From RPQJ01 sp963698735 (lineage in GTDB: Bacteria > Pseudomonadota > Gammaproteobacteria > Steroidobacterales > Steroidobacteraceae), in contig CAVOSA010000007.1 of assembly GCA_963698735.1 (NCBI GenBank), forward strand, positions 183,533 through 247,532: a DNA stretch of 64,000 nucleotides. Direction: 5' to 3'. Shown one piece after another: positions 1-6,623 of this stretch. A program made the translations under genes and the position numbers. The notes beneath the pieces were generated by a model, which saw only the letters and a list, made by a program, of their open reading frames with translations, searched no databases and had not been told where the DNA came from. How positions within the stretch are numbered: position 1 is the stretch's first letter; each line of letters opens with the position of its first letter.

Positions 1-354
1 CTGGAACCCAGCAATAACGACGAACTCCCGACGATCCCGGGCAAGCGCTACTTCACCATCGGTGAGGTCAGCGAACTCTGCGGCGTGAAGCCGCACGTGC
101 TGCGTTACTGGGAGCAGGAATTCCCGCAGCTCAAGCCAGTCAAGCGCCGCGGCAACCGTCGCTACTACCAGCGCCAGGACGTGCTGGTCATCCGCCAGAT
201 CCGCGCGCTGCTGTACGACCAGGGTTTCACCATCGGTGGCGCCCGCAACCGTCTCGAGGGCGAAGAGGCCCGCGAGGACGTCACGCAGACGCACCAGCTG
301 GCCCGCCAGCTGCGCGTCGAGCTCGAGGAACTGATCAAAATCCTGCGGCGCTGA
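1..354 (+). CDS. MerR-family transcriptional regulator (5' end outside window)
   Basis: The gene is open from the first base and ends at TGA 352-354, giving 117 residues with no start codon in the window. The N-terminal part reads as a MerR winged helix-turn-helix (FTIGEVSELCGVKPHVLRYWE, then a wing with RRGNRRYYQRQDV), followed by a short C-terminal helix. No effector-binding domain follows, as expected for the short MerR proteins that lie between ihfA and tRNA-Pro in many gammaproteobacteria. The tRNA gene starts 28 nt downstream, matching that arrangement; ihfA would lie just off the left edge. The regulatory target is unknown. The GTG at position 85 is internal to the HTH and is not the start. 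Confidence 0.9.
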   Translation: MEPSNNDELPTIPGKRYFTIGEVSELCGVKPHVLRYWEQEFPQLKPVKRRGNRRYYQRQDVLVIRQIRALLYDQGFTIGGARNRLEGEEAREDVTQTHQLARQLRVELEELIKILRR

Positions 355-364
355 GCAATTCGGC

Positions 365-370
365 TATAAT
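365..370 (+). promoter_or_regulatory. Candidate -10 box for tRNA-Pro
   Basis: A perfect TATAAT lies 11 nt before the mature tRNA 5' end, just after the MerR stop. A good -35 hexamer is not visible at the expected distance, so only the -10 is called. Confidence 0.5.
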
Positions 371-381
371 CCGCGCCCGGT

Positions 382-458
382 CGGAGCGTGGCGCAGTCTG
401 GTAGCGCACTTGCATGGGGTGCAAGGGGTCGGAGGTTCGAATCCTCTCGCTCCGACCA
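382..458 (+). tRNA. tRNA-Pro, anticodon GGG
   Basis: The 77-nt sequence folds as a complete cloverleaf. The acceptor stem pairs CGGAGCG with CGCTCCG, followed by discriminator A and an encoded CCA (456-458). The D-loop is AGTCTGGTA, the anticodon stem pairs CTTGC with GCAAG, and the loop ATGGGGT puts anticodon GGG at 416-418. The T-arm contains GGTTCGAATCC. It would read CCC and CCU proline codons. Its position right after a MerR gene is conserved in gammaproteobacteria. Confidence 0.97.
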
Positions 459-477
459 ATAAAACCGACAATTGAAG

Positions 478-500
478 AAACGCCCGCCAGGGCGTTTTTT
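478..500 (+). terminator. Rho-independent terminator after tRNA-Pro
   Basis: AAACGCCC pairs with GGGCGTTT around a 4-nt loop, followed by a T-run. It sits 20 nt past the tRNA 3' end. The A-run on the other side means it could also serve the leftward antitoxin gene ending at 532. Confidence 0.85.
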
Positions 501-530
501 CGTTGAGGTGAGGTCAGCGCTTGTCGCCAG
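490..530. repeat. Direct repeat copy 1 (next to tRNA-Pro)
   Basis: This 41-bp stretch, starting with the terminator's right arm and T-run, recurs at 1410-1450 with three mismatches. The two copies bracket the orphan antitoxin and broken GNAT toxin module. Each copy ends at or just inside the stop of a leftward antitoxin gene. Confidence 0.8.
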
Positions 531-531
531 G

Positions 532-861
532 TCAGGCGAACTGAAGTTCGATCTTGCCAGCGCGGCGGCGCACCGGGCCGACGACGATCTTGACGTCGTG
601 GCCCAGCTTCGTCACCAGTTCCAGCAGCTTGGCTTCGCTGACGCCGCGGAACTGGCCGCGGGTGATGCGGGAAACCTTCGACTGGTCGATACCCAGCAGC
701 TCGGCAGCGTCGAGTTGGGTCAGCCGGCGCGCCTTGATCGCCCTGGCGATCTCGGCCGCGAGCTGCGACTTGCGTTGCATTTCGGCGGCGTCGGCATAGC
801 CCAGGTCGGCGTAGACGTTGGTGCTGCCTTCTTCGATCGTGATCCCGGTACTGCGGGTCAT
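532..861 (-). CDS. XRE/HigA-like antitoxin without a visible partner
   Basis: A 109-residue protein with a Cro/C1-type helix-turn-helix (around residues 48-75, LTQLDAAELLGIDQSKVSRITRG). The overall form matches HigA-like antitoxins of the HTH_37 type, which normally bind and neutralise a RelE/HigB-type toxin and repress their own operon. An AGGAG ribosome site precedes ATG 861-859. In such pairs the toxin gene usually lies immediately upstream, but here that space holds only the tail of an unrelated GNAT toxin, so this antitoxin is an orphan. The call rests on fold and context; no toxin partner is visible. Confidence 0.75.
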   Translation of the reverse strand: MTRSTGITIEEGSTNVYADLGYADAAEMQRKSQLAAEIARAIKARRLTQLDAAELLGIDQSKVSRITRGQFRGVSEAKLLELVTKLGHDVKIVVGPVRRRAGKIELQFA

Positions 862-913
862 CAGCGTGCTCCTTCGAGCGGTTCTCGCATCGTGTCGCCG
901 GACTGCGGCTTGC

Positions 914-1006
914 TCAACGCAGCGTCGCTTTCAGGTCGGCCACTGTCGTCATCAAGGTCATGGTCTCGAGTGGCGAGGGGTCAAGACCAAGGCGGACTGG
1001 ATCATC
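914..1006 (-). pseudogene. C-terminal remnant of a TacT-type GNAT toxin
   Basis: Just after the DUF1778 antitoxin stop, the same leftward frame reads about 30 residues ending RLGLDPSPLETMTLMTT... and ATLR, then TGA at 916-914. The PSP-(L)-MTLM segment is the characteristic C-terminus of GNAT toxins paired with DUF1778 antitoxins (TacAT/AtaRT class), which acetylate charged tRNAs. The preceding roughly 130 residues of the acetyltransferase, including the acetyl-CoA site, are absent. The toxin has therefore been lost by an internal deletion that placed its 3' end against the antitoxin. There is no usable start codon in frame. Confidence 0.75.
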
Positions 1007-1015
1007 GGCTCCTGA

Positions 1016-1315
1016 TCAGGCGTTGGACCAGGGCGGTGTCGCCTGCATCGTGCGTCGCAGGCGTTCGTTGGGCCGCGGCGGCGCGTCGAGCATGGCCAGA
1101 AACTTCGAGTAGGTCGCTGGACTGGCGACGAAGATCGTGCGGTCCAGCAACGCTTCCTCGGCGGCACGGCGTACGGCGCTCAGGATGAAGTCGGTCCGCG
1201 TCTTGCCGCTGGCTTGCGCTGCGCGGTCGATCAGGCTGCGCTCGGCGGCCGCAATGCGCAAATTCAGCGTTTCTCGCGGTGCGCGCCTGGTTGGCGTTGC
1301 GGCGGCGGTTTTCAT
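1016..1315 (-). CDS. DUF1778 (TacA-like) antitoxin, toxin deleted
   Basis: A 99-residue protein with an N-terminal ribbon-helix-helix segment (ETLNLRIAAAERSLIDRAAQ, then TRTDFILSAVRRAAEEALLD) and the C-terminal toxin-binding tail (LDAPPRPNERLRRTM). This is the standard form of DUF1778 antitoxins that pair with GNAT toxins. ATG 1315 is preferred over an upstream ATG at 1384 because the family starts a few residues before the RHH. Its partner survives only as a 3' fragment (914-1006), so it would now be a solitary DNA-binding antitoxin. Confidence 0.82.
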   Translation of the reverse strand: MKTAAATPTRRAPRETLNLRIAAAERSLIDRAAQASGKTRTDFILSAVRRAAEEALLDRTIFVASPATYSKFLAMLDAPPRPNERLRRTMQATPPWSNA

Positions 1316-1409
1316 GTTCTGGCCTGCGTGGCTGAGGGTTGCGCTTCTACCGAATCGCAACTTCAATGTCATTACACTGGGCAAGGGCAGGGCTGATCAA
1401 GCGCCCCAA

Positions 1410-1450
1410 GGGCGTTTTTTCGTTGAGGTGTGGTCAGCGCTCGTCGCCTG
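1410..1450. repeat. Direct repeat copy 2
   Basis: Near-identical to 490-530 (38 of 41 positions). It carries the same GGGCG plus T6 run, so this copy too may act as a terminator arm, and it overlaps the 3' end of the RHH antitoxin gene at 1434. Confidence 0.8.
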
Positions 1451-1679
1451 GCGTCGGCGCGACCTTCGGTGCACGTCGCAGGTACTTCATCATGTCTCGC
1501 GGCTTGGCCGATCCGGCGCGCTCGTGCAGGAAGTCCCGCGCGGTGCGAATCGTGCCGACCTTTTCGGCCACCGCCGCGGCGATGAACTGATTCAAGGACA
1601 CGCCGTCGAGCTTGGCGAGTTCCGCGGCCGCGTTCTTCACCGAGGTTGGCAGCTTCAGCGGGTAGGTGCTTTTGCTCAT
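1434..1679 (-). CDS. HicB/RHH-type antitoxin of a PIN toxin pair
   Basis: An 81-residue protein. LPTSVKNAAAELAKLDGVSLNQFIAAAVAEKVG reads as a ribbon-helix-helix like those of the HicB/Arc group, with a basic, proline-containing tail. The start ATG 1679-1677 overlaps the stop of the upstream PIN-domain gene by 4 nt (ATGA), so the two are co-translated. The likely role is neutralising the PIN RNase and autorepressing the pair. Toxin-first order is less common than antitoxin-first for PIN modules. Confidence 0.78.
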   Translation of the reverse strand: MSKSTYPLKLPTSVKNAAAELAKLDGVSLNQFIAAAVAEKVGTIRTARDFLHERAGSAKPRDMMKYLRRAPKVAPTPGDER

Positions 1680-2098
1680 TTCGACAGCTCCTTGAGAACC
1701 TGTGCTGGCGTCTTCACCGGTACGCCGAATAGTTGCTGAACCGGGTGAAAGTCGCGAACGTTGTGCGTGACGATCGCTGCTGCCTGGCCGTTCACGGCCG
1801 CCTCGAGGATCAGTTCATCCGCCGGGTCCGACAACTGCGGCCGCCACATGAAATGAACCTCCACCGGTTCGGCGGCGCTGGCGAAGGCGGCCAGAAAGCC
1901 CGCGACATCACTCTCGCTCATGCCCGTGGCCAGCCTGTGCTCGGGTCGCAGAAGCACGTCTTCGTACTCCAGGAACACGGCGGTCGTGACCAGCGGCAGG
2001 CAGCGGCCTTCGGCGACCAACGTCAGTAATCGGTTGCTCGCTCCCAGTCGACTGCGCAGGCCAGCCACCAGCACCGAGGTGTCCAGTACGACGCGCAT
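1676..2098 (-). CDS. PIN-domain ribonuclease toxin
   Basis: A 140-residue PIN domain. The first acidic residue is in MRVVLDTSVLVAGLRS, followed by FLEYEDVLLRPEH, DPADELILEAAVNG and IVTHNVRDF, which supply the usual acidic cluster for Mg2+-dependent RNA cleavage. It fits the family often called putative toxin component, PIN family. ATG 2098 is chosen because the conserved first strand begins there. It lies first in a two-gene unit with the RHH protein (1434-1679), overlapping by ATGA. Two perfect palindromes sit over its promoter. Confidence 0.82.
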   Translation of the reverse strand: MRVVLDTSVLVAGLRSRLGASNRLLTLVAEGRCLPLVTTAVFLEYEDVLLRPEHRLATGMSESDVAGFLAAFASAAEPVEVHFMWRPQLSDPADELILEAAVNGQAAAIVTHNVRDFHPVQQLFGVPVKTPAQVLKELSK

Positions 2099-2138
2099 AC
2101 CCTGTAAAGGGTATGACATCCTATAGGATGTTTCAAGT
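2096..2138 (-). promoter_or_regulatory. Promoter with two palindromic operators of the PIN/RHH pair
   Basis: Read leftward: TTGAAA (2138-2133), 17 nt, TACCCT (2115-2110) as a plausible -35/-10 pair. CATCCTA/TAGGATG (2117-2130) is a perfect 14-bp palindrome in the spacer. CATACCC-N6-GGGTATG (2096-2115) spans the -10 and the start codon. This layout suits RHH-mediated autorepression. The mRNA would be almost leaderless. Confidence 0.6.
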
Positions 2139-2310
2139 CCATGCACGGGAGGTCCCGACGTGGGCCCAATGGGCCGTCAGGTAAGCGTGGCAGAGCAATT
2201 GGAGCCCTGTCAGTGCTGGTCGGACCGCTCGGCCCAGGCCAGGCTCACCCAGTAAGCCCGGCCCGCTGCCCCGCTCAACTGTTCCTGCACACGCAGCTTT
2301 GCCGGCCTTT
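2139..2310. other. Intergenic region
   Basis: About 170 nt between the PIN module promoter and the DUF2202 gene 3' end. No convincing gene, hairpin or repeat is visible. Confidence 0.5.
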
Positions 2311-2862
2311 TCATTCGGCGCGGGCCCGGGGCTCGGCGACGTCCAGCACTTTCAGGAACGCCGCCAGGTGATGCTCGGATCCGGCGAGCAGGTTTGAATA
2401 GACCTGCACGATGTCCGCATACGCAACGCTAAGTTCGATCGCGGCGACGATGTCCGTCATGTCTTTCTGTTCGATGACGACACCGACACCGAGCGCCTCC
2501 GTGTAACCCGACTCGCCGACGCTGACCAGCGTGGTGTAGAGAGTCTGCAGCGACTGGTCCGTGAATTCGCCCGGGGCCTTGCCGGCCGCTGGGTCGGGGA
2601 GCCCGTACTCGTCCAACAGGCCCAGGACCGCGTCCGTGTGCCGCTGCTCGGATTCGGCGATGCGGGTGAATATCTTTGCGCCTGCTTCCTGTCCGGCATA
2701 CATAGCGGAGAAGTGCAGGTACACGTCGTGTGCCAGTTTCTCCTCCTCGCGCATGAAGGCGAGCATAGCGGCCACCTCATCGGTAGGTGGTTCTGCGGCC
2801 GCGAGCGGAGCGGCGACTCCGAGCAGGGCCAGGGACGCGAAGGCCAGCAGCAGCTTTCTCAT
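2311..2862 (-). CDS. DUF2202 ferritin-like exported protein
   Basis: A 183-residue protein starting with a Sec signal peptide (MRKLLLAFASLALLGVAAPLAAAE, cleavage after AAA). The mature part is a DUF2202 four-helix ferritin-like domain with FMREEEKLAHDVYLHF, AESEQRHTDAVLGLLDEYGLPDP and a C-terminal SEHHLAAFLKVL. The Glu/His positions in these helices could bind metal, as in ferritin-like proteins, but no activity is established for the family. ATG 2862 is chosen over an upstream ATG at 2949 because it directly starts the signal peptide and has GGAG 8 nt before it. It is transcribed leftward from a promoter bearing the cluster's direct-repeat box. Confidence 0.88.
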   Translation of the reverse strand: MRKLLLAFASLALLGVAAPLAAAEPPTDEVAAMLAFMREEEKLAHDVYLHFSAMYAGQEAGAKIFTRIAESEQRHTDAVLGLLDEYGLPDPAAGKAPGEFTDQSLQTLYTTLVSVGESGYTEALGVGVVIEQKDMTDIVAAIELSVAYADIVQVYSNLLAGSEHHLAAFLKVLDVAEPRARAE

Positions 2863-2900
2863 GACGAATCTCCGGGCGGCAGCGGGCCGCTCATGGCTGC

Positions 2901-2933
2901 ATGCTAGCTGCCGGACCTTAAACAACGCTGAAG
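2901..2933 (-). promoter_or_regulatory. OmpR-family direct-repeat box and -10, promoter of DUF2202 gene
   Basis: On the minus strand: CTTCAG-CGTTG-TTTAAG (2933-2917), 10 nt, then TAGCAT (2906-2901). The half-sites are 11 bp apart, the period of PhoB/OmpR-type binding. The same architecture occurs at four other promoters of this cluster. It resembles the PmrA/BasR/QseB consensus CTTAA-type direct repeat. Confidence 0.7.
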
Positions 2934-2952
2934 GCGCACCGGCGACCATGAC

Positions 2953-2985
2953 CTTTAGCGTCCCTTAAGCAATCGATGTCAACCT
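2953..2985 (+). promoter_or_regulatory. OmpR-family direct-repeat box upstream of the Gln-rich gene
   Basis: CTTTAG-CGTCC-CTTAAG (2953-2969), 10 nt, then CAACCT (2980-2985), a weak -10. The box is identical in sequence to the one at 6399. It lies back to back with the divergent box at 2917-2933. Confidence 0.65.
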
Positions 2986-3040
2986 GCAGGCTGTGCTACG
3001 CGTTAGAGATAGCGTGGTGGATTCAAATGGAGAGCACGCT

Positions 3041-3500
3041 ATGCAAGCCAGATTCAAAACCGCAACGCTCGTTGCTGGACTCATGACGCTGATCGCGGCG
3101 ACGTCCATGGCTCAGAACCAGCCGGGGACACCTCGGCAGGGACAAGGCAGGGCAGGGGCAGGGGCAGGGGCAGGGGCAGCAGGGGCAGGCGACGCAGCAG
3201 CGTCAGATGGAGCGTTCGACCGACCAGAACCGGACGGCCGAACACGACCGTCTGCAACAGCGCGAGCAGGACCGCACCAGGATGCATGCCACTGCGACTC
3301 CGGCCGGCAACGGCGCGGCGGCGGGCAAGGGCATTTACGGCGGGAACCTGATGACCGAGCAGGAGCGCAAACAGTATCGCGAGCGCATGGGAAAGATGGA
3401 GACCGAGCAGGAGCGCAATGCATTCATGGCCCAGCACCAGGAAGCCATGCAGAAGCGCTCGAAGGAGCGGAACGTCCCGATCGAAGTGACCACTGACTGA
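3041..3500 (+). pseudogene. Exported Gln/Glu-rich protein, frame broken in a GGGGCA repeat
   Basis: ATG 3041 (GGAG 9 nt upstream) opens a clear signal peptide (MQARFKTATLVAGLMTLIAATSMAQ). After about residue 36 this frame runs into Ala-Gly repeats. The second frame reads GQGQGQ, then TQQRQMERSTDQ, LQQREQDR, and ends with KGIYGGNLMTEQERKQYRERMGKMETEQERN. The two reading frames join inside a GGGGCA tandem repeat (about 3145-3185), with net +1 nt over the gene. The protein would be periplasmic, charged and likely helical. The C-terminal half resembles Gln-rich exported proteins and its downstream neighbour at 4599. Function unknown. Replication slippage, phase variation or an assembly error could each explain the break. 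Confidence 0.65.
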
Positions 3501-3602
3501 GCGATCTCCCCACGTGATGGCATTGCACGAACGGGCGACCCGGCGCTGAGCTTGCTGAGTGAGCGCTGGGTTCCCCGAGTCGACCGAGATGGAGTCGAGA
3601 AC

Positions 3603-4397
3603 ATGAAGCGAACACACATGAACAGTGCAGGCGCGGCGTGTGTGGGTGTCATGGCGGCACTCTGCGCCCCGACGGGAACGCAAGCTGCGGATTCCGGATT
3701 CAGTGTCGGACTCGGCGCTGAGTACACGACGGGAAAATATGGCGGTGATACGGCGATCGACGAGGTCTACGTCCCGATCAACTTTGCGTACGATGCCAGG
3801 CGTATTTCGGTACGGCTCACGCTGCCGTACCTGAGTGTGCAGGCACCGGAGGGCACGGTTGTCGAAGGACCGGACGGTGAGCAGGTCATCGGCGAAGGGC
3901 CCGTGACCACAGAGAGCGGAATAGGCGACGTCACCGCGGCGCTGACGGTGTATGACGTGTTGTCGCTCGCGGGCGGCGAGTTCGTCGTGGACCTGACGGG
4001 CGAGATCAAGTTCGGTACTGCCGACGAGGACCAGGGGCTTGGGACGGGCCAGACCGACTATTCGGTGCAGGCCGATGCGTTTCGTTTCTTCGACCGATTC
4101 ACCGCGATCGGTTCGTTCGGCTACCTGTTTCGCGGCGATCCCGCAGATTTCAACCTCGAGGACGCGTTCTTTGCGTCTGCCGGCGGATCCTACGCAGTAT
4201 CCAGTCAGACTCGACTGGGCCTCTTCTACGACTACCAGGAAGCATCGGTGCCCGGCAACGATCCGCTGCAGGAGTTGTCCGCAACGCTGTCGTCGCGACC
4301 CGGCGAGAACTGGTGGATGAGTGGTTACCTGTCGGCAGGATTCAGCGACAGCTCGCCCGATTGGGGGATTGGCATTTCCTTTACGGCAGGTTTCTGA
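3603..4397 (+). CDS. Outer-membrane beta-barrel protein (transporter/MetA-pathway-like)
   Basis: 264 residues: a signal peptide (MKRTHMNSAGAACVGVMAALCAPTGTQAA), then alternating amphipathic strands ending in the outer-membrane signature GIGISFTAGF with C-terminal Phe. Strands such as FSVGLGAEYTTGKYGG, ISVRLTLPYLSVQAP and TRLGLFYDYQEASVP, plus size, fit the phenol-degradation MetA-like or transporter barrel group, though this assignment is tentative. It follows the frame-broken Gln-rich gene by 102 nt and may share its promoter. ATG 3603 has GGAG about 9 nt upstream. Confidence 0.75.
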   Translation: MKRTHMNSAGAACVGVMAALCAPTGTQAADSGFSVGLGAEYTTGKYGGDTAIDEVYVPINFAYDARRISVRLTLPYLSVQAPEGTVVEGPDGEQVIGEGPVTTESGIGDVTAALTVYDVLSLAGGEFVVDLTGEIKFGTADEDQGLGTGQTDYSVQADAFRFFDRFTAIGSFGYLFRGDPADFNLEDAFFASAGGSYAVSSQTRLGLFYDYQEASVPGNDPLQELSATLSSRPGENWWMSGYLSAGFSDSSPDWGIGISFTAGF

Positions 4398-4489
4398 CGC
4401 GCGCCACAACGCACTCGCTCTCGCCGCGGACGACGGCGAGGGGCGAGCGTGCGCACGGCGAAGAAAGCATGCGTTCGGTTATTCGATGT

Positions 4490-4522
4490 CTTTAGCGTTC
4501 CTTAAGGTCCTACGCGTACAAC
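4490..4522 (+). promoter_or_regulatory. OmpR-family direct-repeat box and -10 upstream of coiled-coil gene
   Basis: CTTTAG-CGTTC-CTTAAG (4490-4506), 10 nt, TACAAC (4517-4522). The gap ends in the same ACGCG/TCGCG-TACAA sequence seen at 6420-6430. Confidence 0.75.
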
Positions 4523-4598
4523 AGCAACTGAAGGGCCGAATCGGCGCAAGTCGCAGGCAGCGGCCACCAATCGGACGCACTGCCGAACGGAGGATCAC

Positions 4599-5234
4599 AT
4601 GAATAGCACTACATACGTAACAGCAGCCATCTTGCTGGTAGCCATGGTGGCAGCGACCGGTGTCGCTTCTGGCCAGACTGGCCATGGGGCCGGTGCGGGC
4701 GCTGGCGGTATGCAGTCGGGCAACCCAGCCGGTCAGCAAGGCTCCATGCAGCAGCGCGGCACCGTGCAGCAGGATATGGACCGTGCCCGCGATCGCGACA
4801 TGGACCGGGAACACGAGCAGCAGCGCCTGCACGACCAGGATCAGGATCGCGTGCGCAACCAGGACAAGCTGTTGAAGCAGGATCAGGAGCGGTTGCAGCA
4901 ACAGCAGCAGTTGACTTCCAAGGAGCGTGAACGCGCACAGGAACAGGAGCGCCTGCAGGTTCAGGACCAGGCACGGCTGCAGGAACAGGTCGGCAAGATG
5001 AGCCAGCAGCAGGTGCAGGAGCGTCGCAAGGCGCTCGGCCAGTCGCAGGAACAGTTGCGGCAGCGACAGCAATTGCTGGCGCAGGAACGTGAGCGTCTGC
5101 AGCAGCGTCAGCAGCTGCTCGAGGGCGAAGCCGCCCAGGTTCGCGAGCGTGAACAGCTTATGCAGCAGGAGCAGACGCAGCTGCAGCAACGCCTGCGGCT
5201 GCTCGAGCAGTCAAAGACCAAAGAGGGGATGTGA
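4599..5234 (+). CDS. Exported Gln/Glu/Arg-rich coiled-coil protein
   Basis: 211 residues with a signal peptide (MNSTTYVTAAILLVAMVAATGVASGQ), a Gly-rich linker, and from about residue 55 an uninterrupted charged helix of imperfect repeats built on QERLQQRQQLL and REQLMQQEQTQLQQR. Leu spacing suggests a long parallel coiled coil in the periplasm. GGAGG precedes the ATG by 7 nt. It resembles the C-terminal half of the broken gene at 3041 in composition, so the two may be related. No enzyme motif is present. It has its own direct-repeat-box promoter. Confidence 0.7.
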   Translation: MNSTTYVTAAILLVAMVAATGVASGQTGHGAGAGAGGMQSGNPAGQQGSMQQRGTVQQDMDRARDRDMDREHEQQRLHDQDQDRVRNQDKLLKQDQERLQQQQQLTSKERERAQEQERLQVQDQARLQEQVGKMSQQQVQERRKALGQSQEQLRQRQQLLAQERERLQQRQQLLEGEAAQVREREQLMQQEQTQLQQRLRLLEQSKTKEGM

Positions 5235-5294
5235 TCAATGGCGACCAGGGGGCTGCGAGATATGCAGCCCTCCGGTGCTTTCTGTGGCTGATGA

Positions 5295-5364
5295 GGCGTC
5301 CAGAGCCGAATACTCGAAGACGCCGTGCGCCGGCCGAATACCGCACTCCGGGAAGGAGTCTGCG
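5295..5364 (+). promoter_or_regulatory. Conserved two-hairpin leader, copy 1
   Basis: Hairpin 1 pairs GGCGTC (5295-5300) with GACGCC (5319-5324). Hairpin 2 nests ACTCC/GGAGT inside CCGC/GCGG (5341-5364). The block GAAGACGCC-N16-CCGCACTCCGG-NN-AGGAGT-NN-GCGG recurs with the same spacing at 6549-6597, also just before an exported-protein gene. No known riboswitch class was recognised. Confidence 0.55.
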
Positions 5365-5399
5365 GCGCGCGCCGGAAAATACGGTAAGGAGAATCAGCA

Positions 5400-6277
5400 A
5401 TGACAACGACAAATCTAAAACATGCGATCTGGTTGGTAATGGCAATGAGCGCCGCGGCGCTTGCCGCCGGTCCGGGTAGCGGTGGCGGTGGTGGCGGCGG
5501 TGGTGGTGGTGGTGGTGGTGGGGTGGTGGTGGCGAAGAGACCCTCGCCAACAACCTGTCGGTGCCGGCGATCATGATCGGCGCCGCGGCTGGGAACTTGA
5601 CAGGCTGCGGCGCGGGTGGACTCTGGTCGCCGCTGGGGCCTCCTTCGGGTACCCCCGAGAACCTCTTCCCGATCAACACGTCGGCCTATTACTACGTGCA
5701 GGGCGTGCACAAGTGGCAGGCGCAGTGCACCTCGGTTGCGAAGGGAACGCCCATTCACGTCGTCGGCGAGTGGGGTGACAACCTCACCGGTGATGCCAAG
5801 CTTAAGGTTGGCAGCCCGATTCGGGTCGAGCTCTTGATGTTCGACGAGAGCGCCCTCCACGAAGGCTACTCGGTCGTCAAGCTCGAGCCGGCGACGCTCG
5901 ATCGCCTGTCCGCGTATGGAACGCTGGCCACATCGGACGGTTCCGGAGGGTACGACGCGACCCCGGAACTTATGAGGTCCGTTGTGCATGACAGCGATGC
6001 GCAGATGACCATCAGGAATGCGAGCGGCGTCGTGGTCGCATCGGAGTCTCCGATTGCGCCGGAAATCAATGCGACCGGGAAGATTGTGTACGGCTACAAC
6101 CTGCGTGTTCCGACGGCGGGCGCCTACACGATCGAGTTCTCTATGCCCAATGTCATCTTCGACGGTGTCGATGCGGGTACCTTCACCACCGACACGGCTA
6201 CGTTGACGATCAACGTCATCGGTGGCGGCAGTGGTGGCGGTGGCGGTGGCGGCAAGCCGGTCAAGCCCGGTAAGTAA
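5400..6277 (+). pseudogene. Exported Gly-rich protein, frame broken in poly-Gly tract
   Basis: ATG 5400 (AAGGAG 9 nt upstream) starts a signal peptide (MTTTNLKHAIWLVMAMSAAALAAG) followed by a GGT/GGC poly-glycine run. The frame changes at GGTGGGGTGG near 5519 (net -1 or +2 nt). The second frame continues EETLANNLSVPAIMIGAAAGN, then about 200 residues with NTSAYYYVQGVHKWQAQC and a beta-rich segment ending in another poly-Gly tract and KPVKPGK at 6277. The body looks like a secreted beta-sandwich; family not recognised. It lacks its own direct-repeat box but has the two-hairpin leader. The break is in the longest low-complexity tract, so slippage or miscall is likely. Confidence 0.65.
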
Positions 6278-6288
6278 CTGAGCCCCCA

Positions 6289-6314
6289 CCCCAGCCATAG
6301 GATTTTGGCTGGGG
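6289..6314 (+). terminator. Hairpin after Gly-rich gene
   Basis: CCCCAGCC pairs with GGCTGGGG around 10 nt, 11 nt after the stop. No T-run follows, so it may stabilise the 3' end or pause polymerase rather than terminate efficiently. Confidence 0.45.
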
Positions 6315-6398
6315 CAACTCCCCGGTCGGCCGGCGTGATCTGCCGGCCGGCCGGTCTTGCGGGGTGACTAAGCGCAACGGAATTGCGCAATTCGCAGT

Positions 6399-6431
6399 CT
6401 TTAGCGTCCCTTAAGGTGGCTCGCGTACAAA
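6399..6431 (+). promoter_or_regulatory. OmpR-family direct-repeat box and -10 upstream of 6624 gene
   Basis: CTTTAG-CGTCC-CTTAAG (6399-6415), 10 nt, TACAAA (6426-6431). With the site at 4490 it shares 26 of about 31 positions, well beyond the half-sites. Confidence 0.75.
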
Positions 6432-6523
6432 TGCCGCTGAGGGACACATGGCAATCGATGCAATAGACGACAGTCGAGCCGCGTGGGGCGCGGCCCGATG
6501 CCTATCGTGGAGTTGGAGTTGGG

Positions 6524-6597
6524 GGCGTCAAGTGCAGATTGATGCGGAGAAGACGCCTCTTCCTGGTAGTGAGCCGCACTCCGGCGAGGAGTTGGCG
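6524..6597 (+). promoter_or_regulatory. Conserved two-hairpin leader, copy 2
   Basis: GGCGTC (6524-6529) pairs with GACGCC (6552-6557), then CCGC-ACTCC-loop-GGAGT-TG-GCGG (6574-6597). The distance from GAAGACGCC to CCGCACTCCGG is 25 nt, the same as in copy 1 (5316 to 5341). It lies inside the presumed 5' UTR of the 6624 gene, ending 27 nt before its ATG. Confidence 0.55.
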
Positions 6598-6623
6598 GCT
6601 CGACACGTTCAAGGAGAGCGATC

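Noticed and set aside
1..2138. Integrative element or genomic island starting at tRNA-Pro
   Set aside because: No integrase, no tRNA 3'-end duplication with identity to the tRNA itself, and only toxin-antitoxin genes are present; the direct repeat begins after the tRNA.
3140..3190. GGGGCA repeats considered as a CRISPR or VNTR locus
   Set aside because: The unit is only 6 bp without spacers and sits inside a coding gene; it is a coding tandem repeat.
5295..6597. The two-hairpin leader as a c-di-GMP (GEMM) or SAM riboswitch
   Set aside because: The conserved core bases of these classes are absent.
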